The notes beneath the pieces were generated by a model. It was not told the DNA's origin. It was given only the letters and a program-made list of their open reading frames with translations, and did not search any database. This document shows, piece after piece, positions 42,526 through 50,972 of a DNA stretch of 64,000 nucleotides (positions are counted from its first letter, which is position 1; every line of letters starts with the position of its first letter). The position numbers and the translations under genes were made by a program. This DNA comes from Bradyrhizobium diazoefficiens. GTDB taxonomy: Bacteria; Pseudomonadota; Alphaproteobacteria; Rhizobiales; Xanthobacteraceae. The stretch spans positions 186,001 through 250,000 of the forward strand of contig NZ_JAFCJE010000008.1 of the NCBI RefSeq assembly GCF_018131185.1. Reading direction: 5' to 3'.

Positions 42526-42674
42526 CGAGGCCTCCCGATGTCCTGGATTGGAATGTCTTGGATTGACTTGGACAAGACCTCCCAAGGCGATTTGGTTCCG
42601 CCTGCTAGCGCGGCGAAAGGTTAACGATCGTGAACATAGCTCGGGAACTTTGAAGCAAGCTCATGCTGCCGACC

Positions 42675-43283
42675 CTATTCCATTTCCTGCTGGATCACGC
42701 GGCCGAGCGCGAACAGGCGCTGGTCGATCGTGGTTGGAACCTCGCAGACGAACCGCACCACCTTGTTGCGGTCCTCGAAAATGCGGGTCTTCCAGATGAG
42801 CTCGTTGCCGAGCGCCTCCACCTTGGCCTCGTCACGCGGGGTGGCCCCCTGAAGCGCCTGGAGCTGAACTGCCTCCTCGCGGATCCTGTCGGCGGCCTCG
42901 CGCTGCTTGCGGCTGACGCGCTCCAGCCCGCTCATGACTTGCGAACGCTGGGCGTTGAGCGTTTCGAACAGGCCGGCGAACAGCAGCTTGGCATTCGCAG
43001 ACTTGTCGGCGGAAGAGGCGGCCAAGAAGTCTTTCACCGACTTCTCGGCTTCGTCCATCGACGTCTTGCGCGCTGACAGTTTTGCGACCAGCGCCACGAT
43101 TTTCGTGTCGTTCTTCCACCTGGTCTCGGCGTCGTCGAGCGCAGGACCAGCCCAGACCGCGGCGAGCGAGATCTCCGGCACCTTGGCCTGCGTGCAGGGC
43201 CAGTTGGGGTAGCGCGGATCGGCCGCGCGGGCCGCCGTGCCGGACAGCACGAGCGCCAGAACTGCCATCGCCAGAACCTTCAT
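42675..43283 (-). CDS. Exported helical protein of PQQ/ABC cluster, unknown function
   Basis: A 202-residue protein with a signal peptide (MKVLAMAVLALVLSGTAARA-AD). The mature part begins DPRYPNWPCTQAKVPEISLA and is then largely helical, with many charged residues and predicted coiled coil (about 105-150). Similar proteins accompany ABC transporters in PQQ alcohol dehydrogenase clusters, but I know of no assigned function. Its start overlaps the end of the permease gene by 4 bp, so it is cotranscribed with the ABC system. Confidence 0.75.
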   Translation of the reverse strand: MKVLAMAVLALVLSGTAARAADPRYPNWPCTQAKVPEISLAAVWAGPALDDAETRWKNDTKIVALVAKLSARKTSMDEAEKSVKDFLAASSADKSANAKLLFAGLFETLNAQRSQVMSGLERVSRKQREAADRIREEAVQLQALQGATPRDEAKVEALGNELIWKTRIFEDRNKVVRFVCEVPTTIDQRLFALGRVIQQEME

Positions 43284-44128
43284 CCTTCGCCTCCTGCAGG
43301 CCCCCGTCGCGCCAGCCCACGCGAGGGATCATAGGCCCAAATCGCGCCGATCATGAAGACGATTGTGCAAGCCGCGACCACCGCGAGCGAGATCCAGTTG
43401 ATCTGTCCGTACAGCGCAAAACGTATCAGCTCGACTGCGTGGGTGAACGGATTGGCCTCGCAGAGATAGTACAGATAAGGACTGCCCTCCCGCACCCGCC
43501 AGAGCGGATAGAGCGCGGAGGAAGCGAAGAACATCGGGAAGATCACGAAGTTCATCACGCCGGCGAAGTTTTCGAGCTGCTTGATGCCGGAGGAGATCAG
43601 CATGCCGAGCGAACCCAGCATCAGCCCCGACAGGATCAACGCCGGCAGCACGGTGAGATAGCCCGATGACGGCGGGGTGATGTCCCAGAACCAGGCGATC
43701 AGCAGGAACGCATAGACCTGGAGCAACGACACCGCGGTGCCTGCCAGCAGCTTGCAGAACAGCAAGAACCCGCGCGGCAGCGGGCTCACCAGCAGCGTGC
43801 GCATGTTGCCCATTTCGCGGTCATAGACCATCGAGAGCGAGGATTGCATGCCGTTGAAGAGCTGGATCATCGCCATCAGACCGGGAGCGATATACACCTC
43901 GTAGAGGATATAGGTTTCGTAGGGCGGGATGATGGAGATGCCGAGCACCTGGCGAAAGCCGGCGGCGAAGATGAACAGCCACACCAGCGGCCGCACCAGC
44001 GCCGAGACGAAGCGCTCGCGCTGATGCAGGAAGCGCAATCCCTCGCGCCAGACGATGCCGGTGAGGCAGGTCATGTACTCGGCGGCCGAGAAGCCGCGCG
44101 GCGCGTCACGCGTGGTGATGCTGCTCAT
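43280..44128 (-). CDS. ABC-2 type permease of the PQQ/lanthanide-associated transporter
   Basis: A 282-residue membrane protein with six hydrophobic segments of the ABC-2 (DrrB/NodJ-like) permease type: GIVWREGLRFLHQRERFVSA at the amphipathic N-terminus, MVYDREMGNMRTLLVSPLPR in the cytoplasmic loop, and LYPLWRVREGSPYLYYLCEA near the C-terminus. This is the 'alcohol ABC transporter permease' family of PQQ dehydrogenase clusters, equivalent by content to the lanthanide transport (lut) permease of Methylorubrum. Four-bp overlaps on both sides link it to the ATPase gene and the helical exported protein. Confidence 0.87.
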   Translation of the reverse strand: MSSITTRDAPRGFSAAEYMTCLTGIVWREGLRFLHQRERFVSALVRPLVWLFIFAAGFRQVLGISIIPPYETYILYEVYIAPGLMAMIQLFNGMQSSLSMVYDREMGNMRTLLVSPLPRGFLLFCKLLAGTAVSLLQVYAFLLIAWFWDITPPSSGYLTVLPALILSGLMLGSLGMLISSGIKQLENFAGVMNFVIFPMFFASSALYPLWRVREGSPYLYYLCEANPFTHAVELIRFALYGQINWISLAVVAACTIVFMIGAIWAYDPSRGLARRGPAGGEG

Positions 44129-44931
44129 GCGCCGCCTCCCGGCATGGTTTGCGCGCCGGTCAGGCGCATGAAGGCGGTGTTGACGTCCTGCGCGCCGGCC
44201 TCCGCGATGACGCGGCTCATCGGCCCCCGCGCCAGCACCTTGCCCTGGTGCAGCACCACGAGGTCGTCACTCGGCATGATCTCGTCGAACAGGTGGGTCG
44301 CCCAGAGCACGCCGATGCCTTGTTCCGTCACGAGCTGGCGGACCTGGCTGATGATGTCGGCGCGCGCTTTGACGTCCAGGCCGACGGTCGGCTCGTCGAG
44401 CAGCAGCAGCCGGGGCCGGTGCAGCAGCGCGCGGGCGATCTCCAGCCGCCGCATCTGCCCGCCCGAGAGATCGCGCACCTTGCTGCCGGCGCGGTCTTCG
44501 AGCCCGATGCGGCCGAGCAGCTCGGCGCTGCGCGCGGCCGCCTCGCGCCGGCTGATGCCGTGGAGCGCGGCGTGGTAGAGCAAATTCTGCGTCAACGACA
44601 GGTCGAGATCGAGCGTGCGCGGCTGGAACACGACCCCCAGCAGCCGCAGCGCTTCGCCGGGGCTCTTGCCGATGTCATGGCCGAAAATGCCGACGCGGCC
44701 GGACTGAATGCCGAACAGGCGCGTGACGAGCGAGAACAACGTGCTCTTGCCGGCACCGTTGAGGCCGAGCAGGGCCGTGAAGCTCGCCGGCTGCACATTG
44801 AAAGAGACGTCGATCAACGCGCGGCGCGGCCCATAGGCATGGCTGACACCGTCGATCGACAGTGCCGGCGCCCCGGCCAATTCCAGCCCCGGCGTCTCAC
44901 GCGGTTCGGCGATGGGGGCAGGGCTGATCAT
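44125..44931 (-). CDS. ABC ATPase of the PQQ/lanthanide-associated transporter
   Basis: A 268-residue ATP-binding protein with Walker A GLNGAGKS (in LLGLNGAGKSTLFSLV), signature LSGGQMRRLEIAR and Walker B RLLLLDEPTVGLD. It belongs to the ATPase family specific to PQQ alcohol dehydrogenase ABC systems. It overlaps the permease gene by 4 bp and the beta-propeller gene by 4 bp. In organisms where the related lut genes were studied, the transporter moves lanthanides; direction and substrate here are inferred from gene content only. Confidence 0.9.
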   Translation of the reverse strand: MISPAPIAEPRETPGLELAGAPALSIDGVSHAYGPRRALIDVSFNVQPASFTALLGLNGAGKSTLFSLVTRLFGIQSGRVGIFGHDIGKSPGEALRLLGVVFQPRTLDLDLSLTQNLLYHAALHGISRREAAARSAELLGRIGLEDRAGSKVRDLSGGQMRRLEIARALLHRPRLLLLDEPTVGLDVKARADIISQVRQLVTEQGIGVLWATHLFDEIMPSDDLVVLHQGKVLARGPMSRVIAEAGAQDVNTAFMRLTGAQTMPGGGA

Positions 44932-45908
44932 GGCGCGATCGCGACGCCCCAGGGCAGCTCGCCGACCTGAATGGTCTTGATTACCTTTTGCGCGGCGACG
45001 TCGATGACGGAAACGTCGTTCGACACGCCGTTGGTGGTGAGCAGGTATTTCTCATCGGGCGTGAACGCCACGTGCCAGACCCGCTGCCCGACCAGGAGAT
45101 ATTTCGTCACCTTGCGCGTGGCGACATCGACCACGGCGATGCGGTTGGCGGGGCCGAGCGCGACGAAGGCGGTCTTGTCGTCCTTGGTCATGCCGATGCC
45201 GACCGGCTGGATCGCCTCTTTCCGCAGGCCCGGAATCTCGAACGTGACCTTGCCGATCACCTCGTGCTTCTTCGGGTCGATGATCGAGACGGTGCCGCCG
45301 ATCTCGGAGGACACCCACACTTCCGAACTGTCGTGCTTGAACTCGGCAAAGCGCGGCCGGGCGTCGACCAGCACGTTGGCGACGATCTGGCGCGAGGCCG
45401 TGTCGATGAAATGCGCCATATTGGTCGTCTCGGACGTGTTGATCAGCGTCTTGCCGTCGGGGCTGATGGTCATGCCCTCGGGCTCGACGCCGACCTGGAT
45501 GTCACCGAGCCGGGCGCGCTTCTCGAGATCGATCACGGTCACCGTGTTGTCGTTCTCGTTGGCGACATAGAGGATCTTGCCGGCGGCATCCTGGGCGAAT
45601 AATTCCGGGTCGGGTCCGGAGGGCAGGCTGTCCACGACGCTGTGCGTCTTGGCGTCGATCATCTGGATGGTGTCGTCGTCGCCGACGGCGACCATCACGA
45701 ACTTGCCGTCGCGCGTGAGATCGATGCCGCGCGGGCGCTGGCCGACCTTGATCGTCTTGGTCACGGTCCAGCTGTTGGTGTCGATCACCGTCACCGTGTT
45801 GCTCTTCTCGTTCGAGACATAGGCGATGAACGCATGCGCGGGCGCGGCCGCCAGCGCCAGTCCGGAGAGAAGCCCAACACGCCACATGCGCAACATCCGC
45901 GTCCTCAT
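44928..45908 (-). CDS. Exported YVTN beta-propeller protein of the PQQ/ABC system
   Basis: A 326-residue periplasmic seven-bladed propeller with a signal peptide (MRTRMLRMWRVGLLSGLALA, cut near AAPAHA). Repeats of the type VANENDNTVTVIDLEKRARL and FIAYVSNEKSNTVTVIDTNS recur about every 42 residues. This family always accompanies the PQQ-linked ABC transporter. The ATG at 45908 is set by a 4-bp overlap with the binding-protein gene; an ATG at 45920 is possible. A much longer frame upstream is antisense-like and rejected. It may bind metal or a metallophore complex in the periplasm (inference). Confidence 0.87.
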   Translation of the reverse strand: MRTRMLRMWRVGLLSGLALAAAPAHAFIAYVSNEKSNTVTVIDTNSWTVTKTIKVGQRPRGIDLTRDGKFVMVAVGDDDTIQMIDAKTHSVVDSLPSGPDPELFAQDAAGKILYVANENDNTVTVIDLEKRARLGDIQVGVEPEGMTISPDGKTLINTSETTNMAHFIDTASRQIVANVLVDARPRFAEFKHDSSEVWVSSEIGGTVSIIDPKKHEVIGKVTFEIPGLRKEAIQPVGIGMTKDDKTAFVALGPANRIAVVDVATRKVTKYLLVGQRVWHVAFTPDEKYLLTTNGVSNDVSVIDVAAQKVIKTIQVGELPWGVAIAP

Positions 45909-47086
45909 TTCAGCTTGCATTTGCTCTCCGGACGATCGTAGCCGAGCGTGTCGAGCTCGGAGACCTGGTGCAGAAAACCTTCCTGCGGCGAGACTGACAC
46001 CACCATGCGGCCGTCGACCAGGAGGATCGGCTGACGCAGCTGGAGATTCCAGTCGCGCAAGGTGAGGCGCGTGCCCTTGAAGGCGGCGACCGAGAAGTCC
46101 GGGCCCTTGATGAAGTCGGTCACCTTTTTCACGTCGCCGGAACTGGTGCGCGAGGTGGCCTCGCCGATCATGCGCACCGCGGTCCAGGCCTGCATGTCGA
46201 GCGCGGTCATCCGCCGCGCGTTCAGCTTGACGAAGCGGTTCTGGATCTGGATGGCACCCCACTGGTCCTGCGCGGCGTCCCAGCTGCGCGGCACGAGCCC
46301 GGCCGAGCCCGCGACCGGCCGCGGATCCCAAATGCGATAGGGCAGGTAGGCGCCGAACACCTCGCTCTCGTCGGCGGCGACCAGCACGTCATAGGCGGGC
46401 GCCTGCTGCGTGAATACCGGCATCTGGCGCTGGATCAGCGTGACGCCGCTATCGGTGCGGCGTGCGCCGCCCTTGTCCTCGAAGGTGCGCTCCTGCACGA
46501 TCTTGGCGCCGAACCGCGTCGCGGTGCGCCTCAGTGCATCGGCGAACAGCTTGTCCTCGTCATGCGAGCCGACCACCAGCAGCCAGCGCGACCACTTCTT
46601 CCACACCAGGTATTGCCCGAGTGCATCGGCCAGCATCGCGCGCGTCGGCGCGGTGTGGATCACATTGCCGCGGCAATCGGCCTCGCGCAGCCGCTCGTCG
46701 ATTGCACCGACGTTGAACAGAAGCGTGCCGCGATCGCGCAGGGCGTCCGAGACCTTTAGCAGAGCATCGGCGGGCAGGTCGGCGATGATGAAGCCGTTCT
46801 TCTCCGCGAGCGCGGCCGCGGCCTGGACCGGGTCCTCACCTTCCTTGATGCGCCGTTCTTCCAGCGCAAAGCGTTGGCCCAGAAATTTCCCGGTGGTGTT
46901 GTTGTCCTCGATGGCGAGGCGGGCTCCGGCGAGGCCGTCATTCTCCGCGGGCAGATCGACCAGCGATAGCGTCGATCGGGAAGCGGCGAGGCCGAGATAG
47001 CCGACGCCGATCAGGGCAGGCTCCGCCGCGAGCGCGCTCGTCGCAGCGAGACCAAAGCCGATCAGACCGGCCAGCCATCGGATCAT
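45905..47086 (-). CDS. Periplasmic binding protein of the PQQ/lanthanide-associated ABC system
   Basis: A 393-residue exported protein of the LivK-like fold with a signal peptide (MIRWLAGLIGFGLAATSALA-AE). It starts ALIGVGYLGLAASRSTLSLV and contains the family-specific EDNNTTGKFLGQRFALEERR segment. These binding proteins pair with an ABC-2 type permease, which is unusual because LivK-type proteins normally serve LivHM permeases. A GGAGGA site precedes the ATG at 47086. It is first in a five-gene overlapping operon running to 42675 and is divergent from the DUF3280-type gene. Confidence 0.88.
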   Translation of the reverse strand: MIRWLAGLIGFGLAATSALAAEPALIGVGYLGLAASRSTLSLVDLPAENDGLAGARLAIEDNNTTGKFLGQRFALEERRIKEGEDPVQAAAALAEKNGFIIADLPADALLKVSDALRDRGTLLFNVGAIDERLREADCRGNVIHTAPTRAMLADALGQYLVWKKWSRWLLVVGSHDEDKLFADALRRTATRFGAKIVQERTFEDKGGARRTDSGVTLIQRQMPVFTQQAPAYDVLVAADESEVFGAYLPYRIWDPRPVAGSAGLVPRSWDAAQDQWGAIQIQNRFVKLNARRMTALDMQAWTAVRMIGEATSRTSSGDVKKVTDFIKGPDFSVAAFKGTRLTLRDWNLQLRQPILLVDGRMVVSVSPQEGFLHQVSELDTLGYDRPESKCKLK

Positions 47087-47214
47087 GTTTCCTCCAAGAG
47101 TTCTCCCCCGCTTGACCGCCGGTAGAGAATTGTCTCTGCTAAAGCATGACCGATTTGTCAGGGCATGCAACCCCGCATTTCGTCCCCGCGCGCACGAGGA
47201 CCGGAATCACGATC

Positions 47215-47718
47215 ATGCGAGCGCTGATAGGTTTCGCGGCTTTGCTGTTGACGGGCTCGGTCGCGCTCGCCGACCCGCCGAAACTCGCGGTGTTCGATTT
47301 CGAGCTGATCGACACCAGCCTGCCCGGCGAGTTCTACGGCTCCAGGCCGGAAGAGGCGCGGCTGCTACGCATCAGCGAGCAGCTGCGCAAGGAATTGGCC
47401 GATTCCGGCAGGTTCCAGGTGCTCGACATCGCGCCGGTCAGGGACGCGGCCCGTCAGGCCAATTTGCAGGCTTGCGGCGGCTGCGATCTCAAGCTTGCCG
47501 GGCAGTTGGGAGCAGACCTGGAGATCACCGGCATGGTACAGAAGGTCTCGAACCTGATCATCAACCTCAACATCTATCTGCGCGACGTGAAGACCGGCAA
47601 CATGATCGCCGCCGCCAGCGCCGACATGCGCGGCAACACGGATGAAGCCTGGACGCGCACGATGAGCTATCTGATCCGCAACCGGTTGCTGGCCCCGAAC
47701 TACGGGAGGCGGGAGTAG
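47215..47718 (+). CDS. DUF3280/DUF2380-type exported protein
   Basis: A 167-residue protein with signal peptide MRALIGFAALLLTGSVALA-DP. The mature domain begins KLAVFDFELIDTSLPGEFYG, a TolB-N/CsgG-like strand-helix start, and contains a CGGCDLKLAGQLGADLEITG segment with two close cysteines. This family is often found beside PQQ/ABC operons; function unknown. ATG at 47215 is chosen for the signal peptide over a codon at 47146. Divergent from the binding-protein operon with about 128 bp between. Confidence 0.78.
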   Translation: MRALIGFAALLLTGSVALADPPKLAVFDFELIDTSLPGEFYGSRPEEARLLRISEQLRKELADSGRFQVLDIAPVRDAARQANLQACGGCDLKLAGQLGADLEITGMVQKVSNLIINLNIYLRDVKTGNMIAAASADMRGNTDEAWTRTMSYLIRNRLLAPNYGRRE

Positions 47719-47722
47719 GGGA

Positions 47723-48568
47723 TCACCCCTTCAATTTCTCCGCATGCCAGTGCAGATGATCGCCCATGAAGGTCGAGATGAAATAATAGCTGTGATCGTA
47801 GCCCGCCTGCCGTCGCAGCGTCAGCGGGATGCTCGCCTTGGTGCAGGCGGCTTCGAGCAGCTCCGGCTTGAGCTGTTCTTTCAGGAAGTTGTCGGCTTCG
47901 CCGACATCGACCAGGAAGCCGGAAAACTTCGCGCCATCCTCGATCAGCGCCACCGTGTCGTGGCCGCGCCAGGTGTCCTTGTTCGCTCCGAGATAACCGG
48001 TCAACGCCTTGATGCCCCAGGGCACCAGCGAGGGCGCCACGATCGGCGCGAAAGCGCTAGCCGCCCGAAAACGGTGCGGGTTGCGCAGCGCCACCGTCAA
48101 TGCGCCGTGACCGCCCATCGAATGGCCCATCACCGATTGCCGCTTGGCATCGACCGGAAAGTTCTCGGCGACCAGCTTCGGCAGCTCGTCGGTCACATAG
48201 CTCCACATGCGATAATTGCGCGCAAACGGCTCCTGCGTCGCATCGACATAGAAGCCGGCACCCAGGCCGAAATCATAGGCATTGTTGGCATCGCCGGGCA
48301 CGTCGGGCCCGCGCGGTGAGGTGTCGGGCGCGACGAAGATCAGGCCGAGCTCGGCGCAGGCTTTGCGGAATTCGCCCTTCTCGGTGACGTTGGCATGGGT
48401 GCAGGTGAGGCCAGAGAGGTACCACACGACGGGCAGCCTGGCGTCCTCGGCATGCGGGGGAACATAGACCGAGAACACCATGTCGGTGCCGGTCGCCTGG
48501 CTCGCATGGCGATAGACGCCCTGCACGCCGCCATAGGATTTGTTCGTCGAGACAGTCTGGATCGTCAT
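47723..48568 (-). CDS. fghA: S-formylglutathione hydrolase
   Basis: A 281-residue esterase-D-type alpha/beta hydrolase that releases formate and glutathione from S-formylglutathione in formaldehyde oxidation. The triad is Ser150 (GHSMGGHG), Asp226 (DVGEADNF) and His259 (GYDHSYYF); LSGLTCTHAN (about 51-60) forms the oxyanion region with the conserved cysteine. Length is normal. It sits within a methanol/formaldehyde-type region, next to a FlhRS-like two-component system, although no flhA (glutathione-dependent formaldehyde dehydrogenase) gene is in the window. Confidence 0.95.
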   Translation of the reverse strand: MTIQTVSTNKSYGGVQGVYRHASQATGTDMVFSVYVPPHAEDARLPVVWYLSGLTCTHANVTEKGEFRKACAELGLIFVAPDTSPRGPDVPGDANNAYDFGLGAGFYVDATQEPFARNYRMWSYVTDELPKLVAENFPVDAKRQSVMGHSMGGHGALTVALRNPHRFRAASAFAPIVAPSLVPWGIKALTGYLGANKDTWRGHDTVALIEDGAKFSGFLVDVGEADNFLKEQLKPELLEAACTKASIPLTLRRQAGYDHSYYFISTFMGDHLHWHAEKLKG

Positions 48569-48637
48569 GCCTTAGAGCTCCTTGGCATCTCACCGCATCA
48601 GCATTGCAACGCTTATGTGACCGAATTTATGGCGTCG

Positions 48638-49258
48638 TCAGGCGACGCCGCTGTCGATCGCCAGCCGCACCAGCTCGACGGAGGTCTTCACCCCGAGCTT
48701 CTGGCGCATGATGGACGAGGTGTTGGCCACCGTCTTGTAGGACGATTGCACCAGCCAGGCGATCTCGGACAGGCTCTTGCCGGCGCTGAGCAGCCGCAGG
48801 ATCTCCATTTCGCGCGCATTCAGCTTCGACAGCGGGCTTTGCGCCAGCGCAGGTCCCGCAAAGGCGATGCTGCGCGCGATCGCGGTCGGAAGGTAGGTGC
48901 CGCCGCCGCCGACGGCGCGGATCGCCTCGACGAGGTCGTCGGGATCGCCGGTCTTGGAGACGTAACCCTTGGCGCCGCATTCGATCGCGCGCGCGGCAAA
49001 GGCCGGGTCGTCGTTCATGCTGAACATGATGATGCGGGCCTCGGGCGCGCGCTCGAGGATGCGGCGGGCGAGCTCGAATCCGGAGACGGTCGGCAAATTG
49101 ATGTCGATGATGCAGAGGTCGGGGCGCTCGACGATGAAGACGCACTCGCCGTCCTCGGCGTCGGCGGCCTCCAGAATCTCGATCTCGCCCTCGTCGGCCA
49201 GCACGGCGCGACAGCCGGAGGCGACAATGGGATGATCGTCGACGATCAGAATGCGCAT
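48638..49258 (-). CDS. NarL/FixJ-family response regulator (FlhR/MoxX-like by context)
   Basis: A 206-residue response regulator. The receiver domain has the acidic pair DD at 7-8, phospho-acceptor Asp52 (CIIDINLP) and a conserved lysine in GYVSKTGDPDD; the LuxR-type helix-turn-helix occupies about 140-200 (LNAREMEILRLLSAGKSLSE; SSYKTVANTSSIMRQKLG). Start at 49258 gives MRILIVDDHP; the extension to 49342 is without homology. It is divergent from the sensor kinase gene, 195 bp apart, and next to fghA. In Paracoccus a similar FlhSR pair activates formaldehyde oxidation genes; this role here is inferred. Confidence 0.92.
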   Translation of the reverse strand: MRILIVDDHPIVASGCRAVLADEGEIEILEAADAEDGECVFIVERPDLCIIDINLPTVSGFELARRILERAPEARIIMFSMNDDPAFAARAIECGAKGYVSKTGDPDDLVEAIRAVGGGGTYLPTAIARSIAFAGPALAQSPLSKLNAREMEILRLLSAGKSLSEIAWLVQSSYKTVANTSSIMRQKLGVKTSVELVRLAIDSGVA

Positions 49259-49453
49259 AGGCGTTTCCCTGTGACAGCGCCGGCCTGTTGTCGCGCCGCA
49301 TGATACCGAACATGGCGCCGCGCGGGTCTCATGTCGCCTCATGCAACCCGGCCGGGATTGCTGTACGCTTCCGATTAGATATCCGCAGCTTCCCCTCTGT
49401 CAACGTCATCGGGCAGGCGCGGGCCAAACCTTCGCGGGGCACGAGCGATACCA

Positions 49454-50812
49454 ATGTGGCAAAATCTATCCTTGCGCGGGCGCATCAACCTGTTGCTGGC
49501 GCTGCTGCTGGCCCTGGGGCTCGCCGTCAATATCGGCCGCCAGGTGGCGGAAGCCGGACCGCGGGTGCAGGCCGAGGACCAGAGCGTGATCCGGCTCGCG
49601 CGTGAGTTCATCGAGATGATCGTGGCGGACCTGAACGAGGCGCCTGATCCTGATGCCAAGCTGAACCAGATCGCGCGCGACCTCAGCCGCCTGCGCCATG
49701 TCAGCATCGCCCTCCATGACGCCAGTGGTCGTCCGCTGACGCCGCCTCGAACCGGGGCTGACGCTGACATGCGCGGGCCGCCGGCCTGGTTTGTCGGCCT
49801 GGTTCATCCTGAGCAGACCGCAGTCAGCGTACCCGTCTCGATCCAGGGCAAGCCCGGCTCGCTCGTGGTCACCTCGCATCCGACCGACGAGATTGCCGAA
49901 ATCTGGGACAGCATCGTCACCCAGCTCGAAGTCGGCTCGGTCGTCGCGGTAGTGCTGTTCCTGGTGATGATGAATGTGGTGGGCCGCGCGCTGGCCCCGC
50001 TGCAGTCGTTGGCCGAGACGATGGGAGAGATCGAGGGCGGGCATTATGACGCGCGGGTCACGCCAGGAGGGGCCCCCGAGCTCGCCGCGATCTGCGGCAA
50101 GCTCAATCATCTGGCGGCGGTGCTTGGAGAGGCGGTCGAGGACAAGCGGCGCCTTGCCGAGCGCGCGGTGTCGCTCCAGGACGTCGAGCGCAAGGAAATC
50201 GCGCGCGAGTTGCATGACGAGTTCGGGCCTTATCTGTTCTCGCTGCGCGCCCATGCCAGCGCATTGGCGAAGCTGGCGGACGGACGCGCGCCGAGTGCGG
50301 AGGCCGTCCGCAAGCATGGCAGCGCCTTGCTGGAGCAGATCAACGCGCTCCAGCAGTTCACCCGCCGCGTGCTGGAGCGGCTGCGTCCCGTCGGACTTGC
50401 CGAGCTCGGTCTGCGCCAGGCGCTGGAATCGCTGTCGCGGCTGTGGCGGGAGGCGCACCCGGAGGTCGCCATCGAGACCTCGATCTCACCGGCGCTGGGC
50501 ACGACCGGCGAGACCGCGGATCTCACCATCTACCGCATCGTGCAGGAGGCGCTCACCAACGTGTTCCGCCATGCCGGCGCGACCTCGGTCAACGTGCTCA
50601 TCGAGCCGGCCGGACAGCCGGGACGCGACGGCCGCTTTTGCGCGAGGGTGCGGGTCAGCGACAATGGCCGCGGCATGGAGCCCGGTCAGAAGCTCGGCTT
50701 CGGCCTCGTCGGCATGAGGGAACGCATTCTGGCCTTGGGTGGCACGCTCAACGTCGTCTCTGGCGACGGCGGCTTGACCGTGGAGGCGCTGGTCCCGACG
50801 GCGACTGCCTGA
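49454..50812 (+). CDS. Sensor histidine kinase, HisKA_3 class (NarX/FlhS-like)
   Basis: A 452-residue membrane sensor. Helices at about 11-29 and 155-177 bracket a periplasmic domain of about 125 residues; a HAMP segment follows (about 178-232). Dimerisation/phosphoacceptor region has His254 (RELHDEFGPYLFSLRAHA), and the ATPase domain has the N box QEALTNVFRHA (364-374), G1 DNGRG (403-407) and G2 GFGLVGMRER (415-424). HisKA_3 kinases pair with LuxR-type regulators such as the divergent neighbour. The signal is unknown; context suggests alcohol/formaldehyde or metal response. Confidence 0.92.
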   Translation: MWQNLSLRGRINLLLALLLALGLAVNIGRQVAEAGPRVQAEDQSVIRLAREFIEMIVADLNEAPDPDAKLNQIARDLSRLRHVSIALHDASGRPLTPPRTGADADMRGPPAWFVGLVHPEQTAVSVPVSIQGKPGSLVVTSHPTDEIAEIWDSIVTQLEVGSVVAVVLFLVMMNVVGRALAPLQSLAETMGEIEGGHYDARVTPGGAPELAAICGKLNHLAAVLGEAVEDKRRLAERAVSLQDVERKEIARELHDEFGPYLFSLRAHASALAKLADGRAPSAEAVRKHGSALLEQINALQQFTRRVLERLRPVGLAELGLRQALESLSRLWREAHPEVAIETSISPALGTTGETADLTIYRIVQEALTNVFRHAGATSVNVLIEPAGQPGRDGRFCARVRVSDNGRGMEPGQKLGFGLVGMRERILALGGTLNVVSGDGGLTVEALVPTATA

Positions 50813-50972
50813 TCGCGCCCGAAATGGTCGGGAAAAATTCCCGATTTGATCGGGAGAACGGGCGCGGATATTGCCGATCTTTTGTGGCTGGCGCACCCAT
50901 CGCGGCCGAATACACTCGTCCGGGCCAATCGGCGAAAATCAAAACAGCCGGTGGTTACGGATGGGGAAGGGG

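Noticed and set aside
44928-46331. Extension of the beta-propeller gene to 46331
   Set aside because: The extra 141 codons overlap the binding-protein gene and have antisense-like composition; the ATG at 45908 has a proper signal peptide and a 4-bp coupled overlap.
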